Shown in pieces: positions 19,789 to 28,995 of a stretch of 64,000 nucleotides of DNA (positions are counted from its first letter, which is position 1; each line of letters begins with the position of its first letter). Origin of the DNA: Burkholderiales bacterium (GTDB lineage: Bacteria; Pseudomonadota; Gammaproteobacteria; Burkholderiales; Burkholderiaceae_C); assembly GCA_030604135.1 (NCBI GenBank), contig JAUVWL010000012.1, positions 1 to 64,000 of the forward strand, read 5' to 3'. The position numbers and the translations under genes were made by a program. The notes under the pieces were generated by a model. It was not told where the DNA came from. It saw nothing but the letters and a program-made list of their open reading frames with translations, and did no database searches.

Positions 19789-19825
19789 GCCCTGATTGTC
19801 TCAAACCGGCGCCAGCCAGCACCGA

Positions 19826-20752
19826 TCAGTTTTTTTGCCTGCCGAGGCTTTCGGCGAGCCGGCTCCAGAACACCTGGACCGCCCGCTTGCCCTTCTGGTT
19901 GTCGTGGGGTCTGGCGCGGTAGATGCGGATGTCCAGCTCGGCATCGAGACCGCTGCCGGCCAGCACCAGCTTCTTGGCCCGCAGTTCGCGGCGCACGGCG
20001 CTGGCAGGCAGGAAAGCAACCCCATGGCCTTCCAGCGCCATGGCCTTGAGGCCTTCGGCCATGTCGGTTTCGTAGATGCGGTCCAGGTGCAGGGGCGAGG
20101 ACACCTGCTTGAGCACCTGATCCAGCACGCGTCCCAGGTAGGCACCCGGGGCGTAAGCCAGGTAGGGCAGTGGCTGGGACGCATGGCCAGGCAGGGCGTA
20201 AAGCGGCATCCCGGAGGCGTCGGGTTTGACGTAAGGCGAGAGGGTTTCGCGCCCCAGCGGCAGCATCTCGTACCGGTCGGCGTCGAGCTGAATGGGTTGC
20301 GCCACATGGTGGTAGGCGATCAGCAGGTCACAACTGCCTTCGACCAGGCGCATCACCGCATCGTGCACGTTAAGGGCAATCAGGCGGCTCTTGATCGGGC
20401 CTATGACCTCGCGCAGCCCGGACAACCAGGCGGGAAAGAAGGTGAAAGCCAGGGTGTGTGGAACCGCAAACTCGATCACGTCCTGCGCCGCCGCAGTGTG
20501 GGCGCGCAGCATGGCGCGGGTGCTCTGCAGCGACTGCAGCATCTCCAGGGCCTGTTCGTACAGGGTCTGCCCGGCTGGGGTCAGGCGGGTCGGGTAGGAG
20601 GATCGGTCGACCAGGTCGGTGCCGGCCCAGGCTTCCAGCGACTGGATTCGGCGTGAAAACGCCGGCTGTGTGACGTGGCGCAACTGCGCCGAACGGCTGA
20701 AACTGCGTGTTTCGGCCAGGCTGACAAAGTCCTCCAGCCACTTGGTTTCCAT
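19826..20752 (-). CDS. LysR-family transcriptional regulator
   Basis: A 308-aa regulator. Residues 1–60 (METKWLEDFVSLAETRSFSRSAQLRHVTQPAFSRRIQSLE) form the winged HTH, followed by a linker helix and an inducer-binding domain with two lobes. It lies 6 bp after the ABC exporter stop on the same strand, so it may be read through from it. The adjacent targets and ligand cannot be deduced. A 37-bp gap separates it from pyrC. Confidence 0.88.
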   Translation of the reverse strand: METKWLEDFVSLAETRSFSRSAQLRHVTQPAFSRRIQSLEAWAGTDLVDRSSYPTRLTPAGQTLYEQALEMLQSLQSTRAMLRAHTAAAQDVIEFAVPHTLAFTFFPAWLSGLREVIGPIKSRLIALNVHDAVMRLVEGSCDLLIAYHHVAQPIQLDADRYEMLPLGRETLSPYVKPDASGMPLYALPGHASQPLPYLAYAPGAYLGRVLDQVLKQVSSPLHLDRIYETDMAEGLKAMALEGHGVAFLPASAVRRELRAKKLVLAGSGLDAELDIRIYRARPHDNQKGKRAVQVFWSRLAESLGRQKN

Positions 20753-20758
20753 GGTTTT

Positions 20759-22615
20759 TCACCCCTGCGAAGGGGCCCTGTCTCCGTTGTTGTCCTGGCC
20801 GGACTGCTGCATGGCCCACATTTGAGCATAGACACCACCGGTCCTGGCAGACAGATCGGCGTGTGTGCCCCGCTCAACGATCTGGCCGTGAACAAGTACC
20901 AGGATTTCGTGGGCATCGACCACGGTGGACAGGCGGTGTGCAATGACCAGGGTGGTCTTGTTGCGCGCCACGCTTCGCAACTCGGCCTGGATGGCGCGCT
21001 CGTTGGCCGAGTCGAGCGCCGAGGTGGCCTCGTCAAAAATCAGGATGGGTGGGTTCTTCAGCAGGGTGCGGGCAATGGCCACCCGCTGCTTTTCGCCGCC
21101 GGAAAGCTTGAGACCGCGCTCGCCCACCATGGTGCGGTAGCCCAATGGCAGGCGGTCGATGAAGTCGTGGATGTGGGCGGCCCGGGCCGCCGCCACGGCC
21201 GCTTCATGGCCGGATTCGGGCCGGCCGTAGAGGATGTTGTATTCGATGGTGTCGTTGAACAGCACCGTGTCCTGGGGGACGATGCCGATGGCCTGGCGGA
21301 CGCTGGACTGGGTGAGGTCGCGGATATCCTGACCATCGATGGTGATGGCTCCGCCCTGGATGTCGTAGAAGCGGAACAGCAGCCGCCCCAGTGTCGACTT
21401 GCCCGATCCCGAAGGACCGACCACGGCCACGGTCTTGCCCGGGGGAATTTCGAAACTCACGCCGTGCAGGATGGGGCGTGCCGCTTCATAGGCAAACTGC
21501 ACGTTCTCGAAGCGCACGGCCGGCGCGGACGGCGGGTTCAGCTCGGCAGCGCCTGGCCGGTCCTCGACTTCGCGCTCCTTCTCCAGCAGGGTGAACATGC
21601 GGTCGAGGTCGGTCAGGCTCTGCTTGATCTCGCGGTAGAGCACCCCCAGAAAACCCAGCGGAATGTAGAGCTGGATCATGAAGGCGTTGATCATGACCAG
21701 GTCACCCAGGGTCAGGTCACCGGCGGCCACGCCGGCGGTGGCCCGCCAGAGCATGAGCACCAGCGCCACCGCAATCACCGCCTGTTGCCCGGTGTTCAGC
21801 AGCGACAGCGTGGCCTGGCTCTTGAGGCGGGCGCGGCGCAGCTTCTCCAGCGCTTCGTTGTAGCGGTGGGCCTCAAAGGCTTCGTTGTTGAAGTACTTGA
21901 CGGTCTCGTAGTTGAGCAGCGAATCGATCGCCCGCGACTGGCTGCTGGACTCCAGCTCGTTCATCTCGCGCCGGAACTTGGTGCGCCACTCGGTCACGAC
22001 CACGGTGAAGCCCACGTAGAGCACCAGCGCGACCAGGGTGATCCAGACGTAGACCATGTCGAACTTCGTGCCCAGCAGGGCCAGCACCATGGCCACTTCG
22101 ATGAGGGTGGGGACGATGCTGTAGAGCGAGTAGGAAATGAGTGACTGGACCGCGCGGGTGCCGCGTTCGATGTCACGTGTCATGCCGCCGGTCTGGCGTT
22201 CCAGGTGAAATCGCAGGGAAAGGGCGTGCAGGTGGCCGAAGACCTGCAGGGCGATGCTGCGGGTGGCGCCCTCGGTGGCTTTGGCGAACACCAGTTCGCG
22301 CAGTTCGGTGAACAGCGAGGTGGAAAAGCGCAGCAGCCCGTAGGCCACGATCATGCCCACCGGCACCAGCAGCAGGGCCTGCATGCTGCCGGGCTGGATG
22401 GTCATGGCGTCGACCAGTTCCTTGAGCAGCAGCGGCACACCCACGTTGGCCATCTTGGCCGCCACCATGAAGGCCAGGGCCAGCACCACGCGCCCCTTGT
22501 ACTGCCAGAGGTAGGGCAGCAGGCGCCCCAGCACCGACCAGTCGGATCGGGCACGGGACGGTTCAGAGGCACCGGCCGGCAAATGGGCTGGCAGGGTGGA
22601 GCGGGAGGGGCGCAT
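20759..22615 (-). CDS. Atm1/ABCB7-type half-size ABC exporter
   Basis: A 618-aa fusion of a six-helix membrane domain (about 30–330) and an ATPase domain with Walker A GPSGSGKST, Q-loop, signature LSGGEKQRVAIART and Walker B ILIFDEATSALD. The N-terminal PYLWQYKGRVVLAL and VGVPLLLKELVDAM match the HMT1/Atm1 class, whose bacterial members export glutathione-linked metals or persulfides across the inner membrane. The gene is divergent from the thioesterase gene with a 48-bp gap. Confidence 0.87.
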   Translation of the reverse strand: MRPSRSTLPAHLPAGASEPSRARSDWSVLGRLLPYLWQYKGRVVLALAFMVAAKMANVGVPLLLKELVDAMTIQPGSMQALLLVPVGMIVAYGLLRFSTSLFTELRELVFAKATEGATRSIALQVFGHLHALSLRFHLERQTGGMTRDIERGTRAVQSLISYSLYSIVPTLIEVAMVLALLGTKFDMVYVWITLVALVLYVGFTVVVTEWRTKFRREMNELESSSQSRAIDSLLNYETVKYFNNEAFEAHRYNEALEKLRRARLKSQATLSLLNTGQQAVIAVALVLMLWRATAGVAAGDLTLGDLVMINAFMIQLYIPLGFLGVLYREIKQSLTDLDRMFTLLEKEREVEDRPGAAELNPPSAPAVRFENVQFAYEAARPILHGVSFEIPPGKTVAVVGPSGSGKSTLGRLLFRFYDIQGGAITIDGQDIRDLTQSSVRQAIGIVPQDTVLFNDTIEYNILYGRPESGHEAAVAAARAAHIHDFIDRLPLGYRTMVGERGLKLSGGEKQRVAIARTLLKNPPILIFDEATSALDSANERAIQAELRSVARNKTTLVIAHRLSTVVDAHEILVLVHGQIVERGTHADLSARTGGVYAQMWAMQQSGQDNNGDRAPSQG

Positions 22616-22663
22616 GCGGGAGAATGGCGGTTGATTTGCTTGTTATCAATCAGGATTGTGCCC

Positions 22664-23095
22664 ATGTCCCAGGAATCCAGCCCGCGCCCCGAATCTGCCC
22701 TGCCCGAGGGCCGGGAACTCGTGCTCAAGGTCATCCCCATGCCCGCCGACACCAACGGCAATGGGGACATATTCGGCGGATGGGTGATGGCGCAGGTCGA
22801 CCTGGCCGGCTCGGTGCTGCCGGCGCGCTACGTGCGCGGTCGCATGGCCACGGTGGCGGTGAACCAGTTCATCTTCAAGCAGCCGGTGCGGGTGGGCGAC
22901 ATTCTGAGCTTTTATGCCCACGTCACCCGCATCGGCAACACCTCGATCACGGTGCAGGTGGAGGTTTTCGCCGAGCGCTTCCGGGCGCAAGGCCAGTATG
23001 TGAAGGTGACCGAGGCCAGCCTGACCTATGTGGCGATCGACGACGAGGGACGCCCGCGCCCGATTCCTCGCGACGGGCTGCCCGCCACCAGCTGA
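22664..23095 (+). CDS. YciA-type acyl-CoA thioesterase
   Basis: A 143-aa hotdog-fold enzyme that hydrolyses acyl-CoA esters. Key segments are MPADTNGNGDIFGGWVMAQV (Asn and Asp of the active site), AGSVLPARYVRGRMATVAVN and RVGDILSFYAHVTRIGNTS. The frame is open upstream across the exporter's antisense, but ATG at 22664 begins the homology. It is divergent from the Atm1-type gene. Confidence 0.85.
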   Translation: MSQESSPRPESALPEGRELVLKVIPMPADTNGNGDIFGGWVMAQVDLAGSVLPARYVRGRMATVAVNQFIFKQPVRVGDILSFYAHVTRIGNTSITVQVEVFAERFRAQGQYVKVTEASLTYVAIDDEGRPRPIPRDGLPATS

Positions 23096-23224
23096 TGGCG
23101 GGGCTGACCCGGGAAAACACCGGATAGGCATCCCCGATCCGGCCCCCGTACCATGCATGCAGCACCGCCGGCCCTTTCGGTCCTGGCGGTTAATGGGGCA
23201 TGCACCCTCCGGAGGTGACGCAGC

Positions 23225-23512
23225 ATGGCGATGGTGGATGAGCTTCCCGCGGTCAAGCGGGGCCTGTGGTTGTATGCGGGCACCACGCCCTGCGACGTGC
23301 GCATCGTGCGGCACGATGTGCTGTTCGGAACCGGCGACAGCGATGACCCGCCCGAACTTGCCGAAGACCAGGCCCGGGAGTGCTACTACGTGCGCTACCA
23401 CACGCCAGCGGTGGCGCCGACCTGGCTGGACGGAGGCGCCGGCCTGAGCTTGCGAGAAGCGGTCTTCCTGGCCGAGCGCAAGCTGGGACCGGTCGTCAAC
23501 TGGCAGGACTGA
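23225..23512 (+). CDS. small hypothetical protein
   Basis: A 95-aa acidic protein (MAMVDELPAVKRGLWLYAGT…) with no signal peptide and no known motif. GGAGGTG 9 bp ahead of the ATG and regular GC-rich codon use support it as a real gene. Its TGA directly abuts the reverse-strand stop of the next gene, forming TGATCA. Function unknown. Confidence 0.6.
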   Translation: MAMVDELPAVKRGLWLYAGTTPCDVRIVRHDVLFGTGDSDDPPELAEDQARECYYVRYHTPAVAPTWLDGGAGLSLREAVFLAERKLGPVVNWQD

Positions 23513-24424
23513 TCAGACGCCGGCCATGCGCCGTGCGTCGAGCACGGCCTGCACCCAGTCGGCCGGTCGCTCTTGTGGCAGGTTGTGGCCTGCCCCGTCG
23601 AACACCCTGTGCTGGTAAGGGCCGATGAAATGTGCCGCATGGTGGCGCGTGCCGCTGTTGACCCCGTCGGCGCTGCCATCGATGGCGATGGTCGGCACCC
23701 CGATCGGAGGCTGGGCGGTCAGGCGGGTCTCGATGTGGGCCACGGCCGGGTCTCCGGGCACCAGGCCGAAGCGGTGGCGGTAGGAATGGATCACCACGTC
23801 CACAAAATCCGGGTTGTCGAAGGCGGCTGCGCTGCGGTCGAGGGTCGCCTCGTCAAAGGCCCAGGTGGGTGACCACATGCGCCAGAGCAGGCGGGCCATG
23901 CCCCGGCGGTCACGCGCCAGACCGCGTCGACCACGCTCGGCGTGGAAGTAGTACTGGTACCACAGGGCAGCTTCGACCTCGGGGGCCTGCGGCTCCCAGG
24001 AGCGAGCGATGTCCTGCAGGTTGTAGGCGTTGCCGGAGACCAGTGCGACCACCCGCTGGGGCCACAGGGCCGAGACGATGCAGGCCGCGCGGCCGCCCCA
24101 GTCGTAGCCGGCCAGCACGGCCTTCGGTATCTGCAGCGCGTCCATCAGGGCCAGCAGGTCGGCTGCCAGCGCCGCCTGCTCTCCCGAGCGTGGGGTGTCG
24201 GGCGAGAGAAAGGTGGTCGGTCCGTAGCCGCGCAGATAGGGCACGATGACCCGCGCACCGGCCGAAGCGAGGGCGGGCGCCACCTCGGTGTAGGCGTGCA
24301 CATCGTAGGGAAAACCGTGGCACAGGATGCAGGGCCAGCCATCGGCCGGGCCCTGCTCCAGATAGCCGACGCGCAACACGCCGGCATCGATGTGGTGGAC
24401 TGACAGGGCGGTTTCCGGCGTCAT
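23513..24424 (-). CDS. alpha/beta hydrolase, epoxide hydrolase/dehalogenase-like
   Basis: A 303-aa alpha/beta hydrolase. The nucleophile elbow is GYDWGG with Asp108, typical of epoxide hydrolases and haloalkane dehalogenases rather than serine esterases. The oxyanion motif HGFPY (36–40) and a C-terminal GAGHNLPQE with the catalytic His are present. The large open frame upstream is antisense noise; ATG at 24424 starts 9 bp after the amidotransferase stop, so the two are co-transcribed. Substrate unknown. Confidence 0.82.
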   Translation of the reverse strand: MTPETALSVHHIDAGVLRVGYLEQGPADGWPCILCHGFPYDVHAYTEVAPALASAGARVIVPYLRGYGPTTFLSPDTPRSGEQAALAADLLALMDALQIPKAVLAGYDWGGRAACIVSALWPQRVVALVSGNAYNLQDIARSWEPQAPEVEAALWYQYYFHAERGRRGLARDRRGMARLLWRMWSPTWAFDEATLDRSAAAFDNPDFVDVVIHSYRHRFGLVPGDPAVAHIETRLTAQPPIGVPTIAIDGSADGVNSGTRHHAAHFIGPYQHRVFDGAGHNLPQERPADWVQAVLDARRMAGV

Positions 24425-24432
24425 GGGGTGGC

Positions 24433-25170
24433 TCAGTTCTTCCAGCGCGAGCGCCAGGTGCGGTAGATGCGGTCGGCCAGTGCTTCGCTGCCGGCCTGAT
24501 GCCGTGCGGTGCTGCGGCGCATGGCTTCGGGTGATTCGACCGTGGCGATGCCGTCGCGGACCGCCGCCGGGTAGACCGTGCCGGGATCGCCCAGCCAGGT
24601 TTCGATTTTCTGCGGGGTGATCTCGATGTGGAACTGCATGGCCAGGTGGGGGCCTATGGAAAAGGCCTGGTGGGCGCAGACCTCGGATTCGGCCAGCACC
24701 CGGGCACCGGGTGGCAGCCCGGTGAAGCTGTCGTAGTGCCATTGGTAGGCCACGGCTTCGCGTGTGTCGCCGAACCACTCTCCGGACTCTGGCAAGGGGT
24801 GCATGCGCAACGGCAACCAGCCGACTTCGGGCTGCGGCAGGCGGGTGACCCGGCCGCCAAAGGCGCGGGCCATGAGCTGGCCGCCCAGGCAATGGCCAAT
24901 GACGGGGATGCCCAGCCCATCGGCCTCGCGGATCAGGGCCTCGGCCTGCCGCAGGCTGGGCCGCTCGTCGTTGGCGCTCCACTCGCCTCCCAGAATGGCC
25001 AGGCCCTGGTAAGCGGCCACGGAGGCCGGGTAGGCCTGGCCGGCTTCGGCACAGAACACGTCCCAACGCACACCGGCGCGGTCCAGCCAATCGCCCAGGA
25101 ATCCGGGCGAGTCTTCGATGGTGTGCTGCAGCACCAGCACCTGGGCGGGTGGTCGGGTGGAATCGCTCAT
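24433..25170 (-). CDS. class I glutamine amidotransferase-like protein
   Basis: A 245-aa stand-alone amidotransferase of the GuaA-N/PuuD-like type. The nucleophile is Cys94 in IGHCLGGQLMA; the partner His and Glu are in MQFHIEITP. LVLQHTIEDSPGFLGDWL at the N-terminus matches the group often annotated as a GMP synthase-like amidotransferase. No synthetase domain is present, so the acceptor of the amide is unknown. The gene is coupled to the downstream hydrolase. Confidence 0.82.
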   Translation of the reverse strand: MSDSTRPPAQVLVLQHTIEDSPGFLGDWLDRAGVRWDVFCAEAGQAYPASVAAYQGLAILGGEWSANDERPSLRQAEALIREADGLGIPVIGHCLGGQLMARAFGGRVTRLPQPEVGWLPLRMHPLPESGEWFGDTREAVAYQWHYDSFTGLPPGARVLAESEVCAHQAFSIGPHLAMQFHIEITPQKIETWLGDPGTVYPAAVRDGIATVESPEAMRRSTARHQAGSEALADRIYRTWRSRWKN

Positions 25171-25249
25171 GCCGTGATGATAGGAAGTCTTGCGTCACGG
25201 GCAGGACCAATGCGCCACGGCCCCAGGGGGCCGATCCGCGCTCAGCCTG

Positions 25250-26050
25250 TCAGAACGCCCCGTGCCGGCCCTCGCCGGCGGCAAATCGGCTGGCGCCCTC
25301 CAGCGCATCGGGGATGCGTGCCCGGCCCCGTTGCCACTCCTGCTGCAGGGCTTCGCCCAGGGGCAGGTTCCACTGGGCATGGGCGCTCTCGCGGTCGGCC
25401 CTCAGGGTGGCCTGCGGAAAGCCGGCCAGCTGCCGGGCCAGGGCAATGGCGGCCTCGCGCCCCTGGCCAGGGGGCACCACCCGGTTGGCCAGCCCCATCT
25501 GCAGGGCCTCGGCGGCCTCGACCTTGCGACCGGTCAGGATCAGGTCCATGGCGTGGCCCATGCCGATCAGTCGCGGCAGGCGCACGGTGCCCCCATCGAT
25601 CAGGGGCACACCGAAGCGCCGGCAATAGACACCGAAGTAGGCGTCCGCCTCCATGACCCGCAGGTCGCACCACAGGGCCAGTTCCATGCCGCCGGCCACC
25701 GCGGCGCCGCTGACGGACGCGATCACCGGTTTGGACAACTGCAGGCGCGAAGGGCCCATGGGGCCGATGGCCCGACCATTGCTGCTGTCGAAGTCCAGAC
25801 CGGCCAAGGACGCGGCATCGCCCCCGGCCGCCAGCCGGGCGCCGAACTGCAGGTCCCAGCCGGCGCAGAAATGACCGTGAGCACCGTGGAACACCGCCAC
25901 GCGGGCCTGCGTATCGTCTTCGAACGCCAGAAAGGCCGCGTGCAGTGCCTGAGCGGTGGCGGTGTCGACCGCGTTGCGTACCTCGGGGCGGTCGAGCGTG
26001 ACCACCCACACCTCGCCCAGCTTCTCCGTGCGAACCGCTTCAGAGGTCAT
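25250..26050 (-). CDS. enoyl-CoA hydratase/isomerase (crotonase family)
   Basis: A 266-aa crotonase-fold protein. It has LDRPEVRNAVDT, the oxyanion-hole strand FCAGWDLQFGA (about residues 60–71) and the second loop PVIASVSGAAVAGGMELALWC. Later, FGVPLIDGGTVRLPRLIG replaces the usual Glu-containing stretch. It starts inside the end of the AtuA-C gene (ATGA overlap) and belongs to the same operon, so I infer a step in branched acyl-CoA degradation. The exact substrate is unproven. Confidence 0.83.
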   Translation of the reverse strand: MTSEAVRTEKLGEVWVVTLDRPEVRNAVDTATAQALHAAFLAFEDDTQARVAVFHGAHGHFCAGWDLQFGARLAAGGDAASLAGLDFDSSNGRAIGPMGPSRLQLSKPVIASVSGAAVAGGMELALWCDLRVMEADAYFGVYCRRFGVPLIDGGTVRLPRLIGMGHAMDLILTGRKVEAAEALQMGLANRVVPPGQGREAAIALARQLAGFPQATLRADRESAHAQWNLPLGEALQQEWQRGRARIPDALEGASRFAAGEGRHGAF

Positions 26051-26445
26051 GCTGCTTCCTCACCCGGGTCGGGCCACCAGGCCAGCTTCGGGCTGCGCTC
26101 GGCTTCCAGCAGCTCCGCCTCGCTGACCTCGATCTCCATGCGCAACAAGGCCCCGGCCATGGCCTTGCCCAGGTTGTCCAGCCGCAGGTTGCGGGCGCCG
26201 CCGCCTTGCAGGGCGCCCTTGAGCACCAGCTTGATGGCCAGCAGCTTCGGCAGGGGCCAGCAGTCGACCTCGCCCGGCAGCCAGGTGGCGAAGTGGGCCT
26301 GAACCCGTTCGGCGGTGACCTCGCGCTCCAGCACGCGGTAGCCGGCCGCGTTCCAGGCGAACAGGCCGAAATCGACCCAGTCGGCTTTGTCACCGCTGCG
26401 GGCATGGGCCAGTCGGACCAGGGGGATACGAAGTTGACGGCTCAT
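26047..26445 (-). CDS. AtuA C-terminal-domain-like protein
   Basis: A 132-aa protein with LAHARSGDKADWVDFGLFAWN near the N-terminus, the signature of the domain that follows DUF1446 in AtuA proteins, and ALQGGGARNLRLDNLGKAMAGAL in the middle. In many genomes this domain is fused to AtuA; here it is a separate gene overlapping the AtuA gene by 4 bp and the hydratase gene by 4 bp. The function is not established, and it probably works with AtuA. Confidence 0.8.
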   Translation of the reverse strand: MSRQLRIPLVRLAHARSGDKADWVDFGLFAWNAAGYRVLEREVTAERVQAHFATWLPGEVDCWPLPKLLAIKLVLKGALQGGGARNLRLDNLGKAMAGALLRMEIEVSEAELLEAERSPKLAWWPDPGEEAA

Positions 26446-27854
26446 GGCGTGACCTCCAGCAGTTCGACCCGGACCATCGGTTCCACCAGGTCGCGGGGGA
26501 TCAGGGTCGGCCAGATGCCCAGCAGTTCACCGGTGTGGTGCAGGCCGTTGAAGCCGCAGGTGTAGGCCGGGCCGCTGAGCGCGATCCAGGGGAACAGGCG
26601 ACCGAAACCGTCGGCCACGGCCTTTTCCGGGGTGCGCAGCACCAGGCGGGTCCAGACTTCGTTGAGCTGGTTGAGCTGTTCCGGCGGTGGCAGCGGAGTC
26701 AGCGGGCCGTGCGCCGAGTTCAGTCCGGGGTATTCGACGTACAACTCGTCGTGCGGCAGGCGCTTCTCCTGCAGTTGCTGGCGGATCATGGCCTGGGCAG
26801 CCTGCGCCTTGTCCCAGGCGTCGGGCCAGGAGAAACCCCAGGTCACCTCGGCCTTGTAGCCGTCGCGAAAGCCCGCCACCACCTTGAGGCGGTCACCCGG
26901 CGCGTGCCCACGGGCGCCGGTGATGCGGACCCGGTCATGACCCTCGTCGTGCAGGTGCAGGTCCCCCATGTCCAGCACCACATCGGGCGAACGGTAGGCG
27001 TGCGGGTCGTGCACCTCATAGAGGAGCTGCTGGCGCACAGTGTCGAAGTTCACCCGGCCACCGGTGCCCGGCGCCTTGGTGATGAGCGCCGTGCCGTCCT
27101 GCCAGACCTCGGCGATCGGGTAGCCGATGCGGGCCAGATCGGGAATCTGCTGCCAGTGGCCCTGTGCGCCGAAGTTGCCGCCACTGCCCTGGCCCGAGCA
27201 TTCGAGCAGGTGCCCGACCACCAGGCCCTGGGCCAGCTTGTCGAGGTCACCGGCCTGGTGCTGGTGGCCCAGGCGCCAGCCCAGGCTGTGGACGATGGGC
27301 CCGAGGAACAGGGCGGCGTCGGCCACCCGGCCGGTTATGACGATGTCGGCACCGGCATCCAGCGCATCGACGATGGGCCGTGCGCCCAGATAGGCATTGC
27401 CGAACACCAGGCGCTCACGCACCCGTGAGACAGGCTCGCCGCTGAACAGGTGGGCCAGGTCGGCGTCGGGCACCTCCGGGTCCTGCAGGTGGGACAACAC
27501 GTCGTCACCGGTGACCACCGCAATGCGGGCACTCCAGCCTTTGCGGTCAAAAGCCTCGCGCAGGGCCTGTGCTGCGCCGCGCGGATTCAGGCCACCGGCG
27601 TTGCAGACGAAGCGCACGCCGCGCTCGCGCATGAGCGGCCACAAGCGCATGAGCATGGGCACCACGTCCCGGGCATAGCCCAGTGAAGCATCACGCTGGC
27701 GGTCTTTCTGCAAGATGGCCAGCGTGAGCTCGGCCAGGTGGTCGCTGGCGATGAACTGGACGGCGCCACGCTCGATGCTGGCGACCACCGGCTCCCAGTT
27801 GTCGCCGTAGAAGCCGAGGCCGGCTCCGATGCGGACGGAGGTTGTGGGTTTCAT
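26442..27854 (-). CDS. atuA: AtuA-like DUF1446 protein
   Basis: A 470-aa DUF1446 protein, called acyclic terpene utilisation protein A in Pseudomonas, where it is required for citronellol/geraniol growth but has no assigned reaction. Recognisable stretches are VRIGAGLGFYGDNWEP, FIASDHLAELTLAIL, FVCNAGGLNPRGAA, DIVITGRVADAALFLGP and KAPGTGGRVN. The frame opens at 27962, but ATG at 27854 fits the family start and leaves the 30-bp operator-like motif (27911–27940) outside the gene. It is the first gene of a three-gene overlapping operon and is divergent from livH. Confidence 0.82.
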   Translation of the reverse strand: MKPTTSVRIGAGLGFYGDNWEPVVASIERGAVQFIASDHLAELTLAILQKDRQRDASLGYARDVVPMLMRLWPLMRERGVRFVCNAGGLNPRGAAQALREAFDRKGWSARIAVVTGDDVLSHLQDPEVPDADLAHLFSGEPVSRVRERLVFGNAYLGARPIVDALDAGADIVITGRVADAALFLGPIVHSLGWRLGHQHQAGDLDKLAQGLVVGHLLECSGQGSGGNFGAQGHWQQIPDLARIGYPIAEVWQDGTALITKAPGTGGRVNFDTVRQQLLYEVHDPHAYRSPDVVLDMGDLHLHDEGHDRVRITGARGHAPGDRLKVVAGFRDGYKAEVTWGFSWPDAWDKAQAAQAMIRQQLQEKRLPHDELYVEYPGLNSAHGPLTPLPPPEQLNQLNEVWTRLVLRTPEKAVADGFGRLFPWIALSGPAYTCGFNGLHHTGELLGIWPTLIPRDLVEPMVRVELLEVTP

Positions 27855-27910
27855 GGGCTTGTGTCGGTGCTTACCGGGCTCTTCAACAGCCAAAGCATAA
27901 GGGGCTGGTT

Positions 27911-27940
27911 GATTTTTGCCAAGCACTTGCTTTGTAAAAT
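27911..27940 (-). promoter_or_regulatory. putative operator/promoter of the AtuA operon, shared with the TetR operon
   Basis: On the plus strand the blocks GATTTT, CAAGC and TGCTTTGTAAAA occur with 3-bp spacers, identical in block sequence and spacing to 47166–47195 ahead of the TetR gene. CAAGC…GCTTTG forms an inverted repeat. Read on the minus strand, TTTACA and AAATC are 17 bp apart in both copies, so the palindrome sits between possible −35 and −10 positions, though the −10 is poor. It lies 57 bp ahead of atuA and may also affect divergent livH. Confidence 0.65.
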
Positions 27941-28103
27941 TATTGTTTTCAACCCATGGCACCTTCGCGACTCTTCATCGGGTGAAACCTTATCGTCAGC
28001 CTGCAGCAAGGCAGATACAAACGGCGCACGTTGACGGCAAATCGTGCTACAGGTTTTGGTGGCAGGGGGCTGTTCACGAGTTTGTTCCACTCAGGAGATC
28101 CGC

Positions 28104-28979
28104 GTGCAATTGCTGCAGCTGCTCATCGATGGCGCCGCCCTGGGGTGCATTTACGGCCTGATCGCGCTGAGCTTTGTGCTGATCTACAAGGCCACCGAGA
28201 CCGTCAGCTTCGCCCAGGGCGACATGATGATGGTGGGCGCCTTTGCCGGCCTGGCCACCATGACCTTTCTGGGCTTTCCGTTCTGGATCGGTGTGCCCGC
28301 CGCCATCATCGCCATGGGCATGTTCGGGATGGTGCTGGAACGGGTCGTGATCCGGCCCATCCTGGGTCAGCCGGCGTTCTCTGTGGTGATGTTGACCATT
28401 GGCGTGGGCTACGTGCTGCGTGGCCTGATCACCATGATTCCGGATATCGGTACCGACACGCACACGCTCCCGGTTCCCTACGCCAACGAAGTCCTGCGCC
28501 TGGGAGGTCTGGTGGTTTCGGCCGAACAGGTCGTGGTGATCGGTGCCACCACGCTGCTGTGTGGCGCCCTGTATGCCATGTTCCGCTTCAGCAAACTGGG
28601 CATTGCCATGCAGGCTTCGTCACAGAACCAGCTGGCAGCCTACTACATGGGCATCCCGGTCAAGCGCTTCAACGGCCTGGTCTGGGGCCTGGCTGCCGGC
28701 CTGGCTGCCATTGCCGGTCTGCTGTTGGCGCCCATCACCTTCGTGCACGCGAACATGGGTTTCATCGCCCTGAAGGCCTTCCCGGCGGCTGTGGTGGGCG
28801 GCTTCGGCAGCCTGCCGGGCGCCATCGTCGGCGGCCTGATCATCGGCATCGTCGAGGCCCTCTCCGGCTTCTACCTGCCAGAAGGCTTCAAGGACATCGC
28901 TCCCTACATCGTGGTGCTGATCATGCTCGTGCTCAAGCCGAACGGCCTGTTCGGCGAGCAGCTGCGCAAGAAGGTCTGA
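28104..28979 (+). CDS. branched-chain-type ABC transporter permease, LivH-like
   Basis: A 291-aa inner-membrane permease with about eight helices. It begins with LLQLLIDGAALGCIYGLIAL and has the conserved GDMMMVGAF and GGFGSLPGAIVGGLIIG segments. The frame opens at 28044 without a ribosome site; I chose GTG at 28104 because AGGAG lies 6 bp before it and the family starts there. It heads a six-gene plus-strand operon: livH, livM, livG, livF, ligase, livK. Confidence 0.9.
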   Translation: MQLLQLLIDGAALGCIYGLIALSFVLIYKATETVSFAQGDMMMVGAFAGLATMTFLGFPFWIGVPAAIIAMGMFGMVLERVVIRPILGQPAFSVVMLTIGVGYVLRGLITMIPDIGTDTHTLPVPYANEVLRLGGLVVSAEQVVVIGATTLLCGALYAMFRFSKLGIAMQASSQNQLAAYYMGIPVKRFNGLVWGLAAGLAAIAGLLLAPITFVHANMGFIALKAFPAAVVGGFGSLPGAIVGGLIIGIVEALSGFYLPEGFKDIAPYIVVLIMLVLKPNGLFGEQLRKKV

Positions 28980-28995
28980 CACCGGAACCGTACCC

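Noticed and set aside
23510..23515. TGATCA formed by abutting convergent stop codons as a regulatory palindrome
   Set aside because: It is explained by the two stop codons alone; no larger symmetry around it.
25250..26050. Naming the crotonase of the AtuA operon as AtuE
   Set aside because: A second crotonase (40815–41615) sits in the carboxylase operon and is the more likely AtuE, so the first is left without a symbol.
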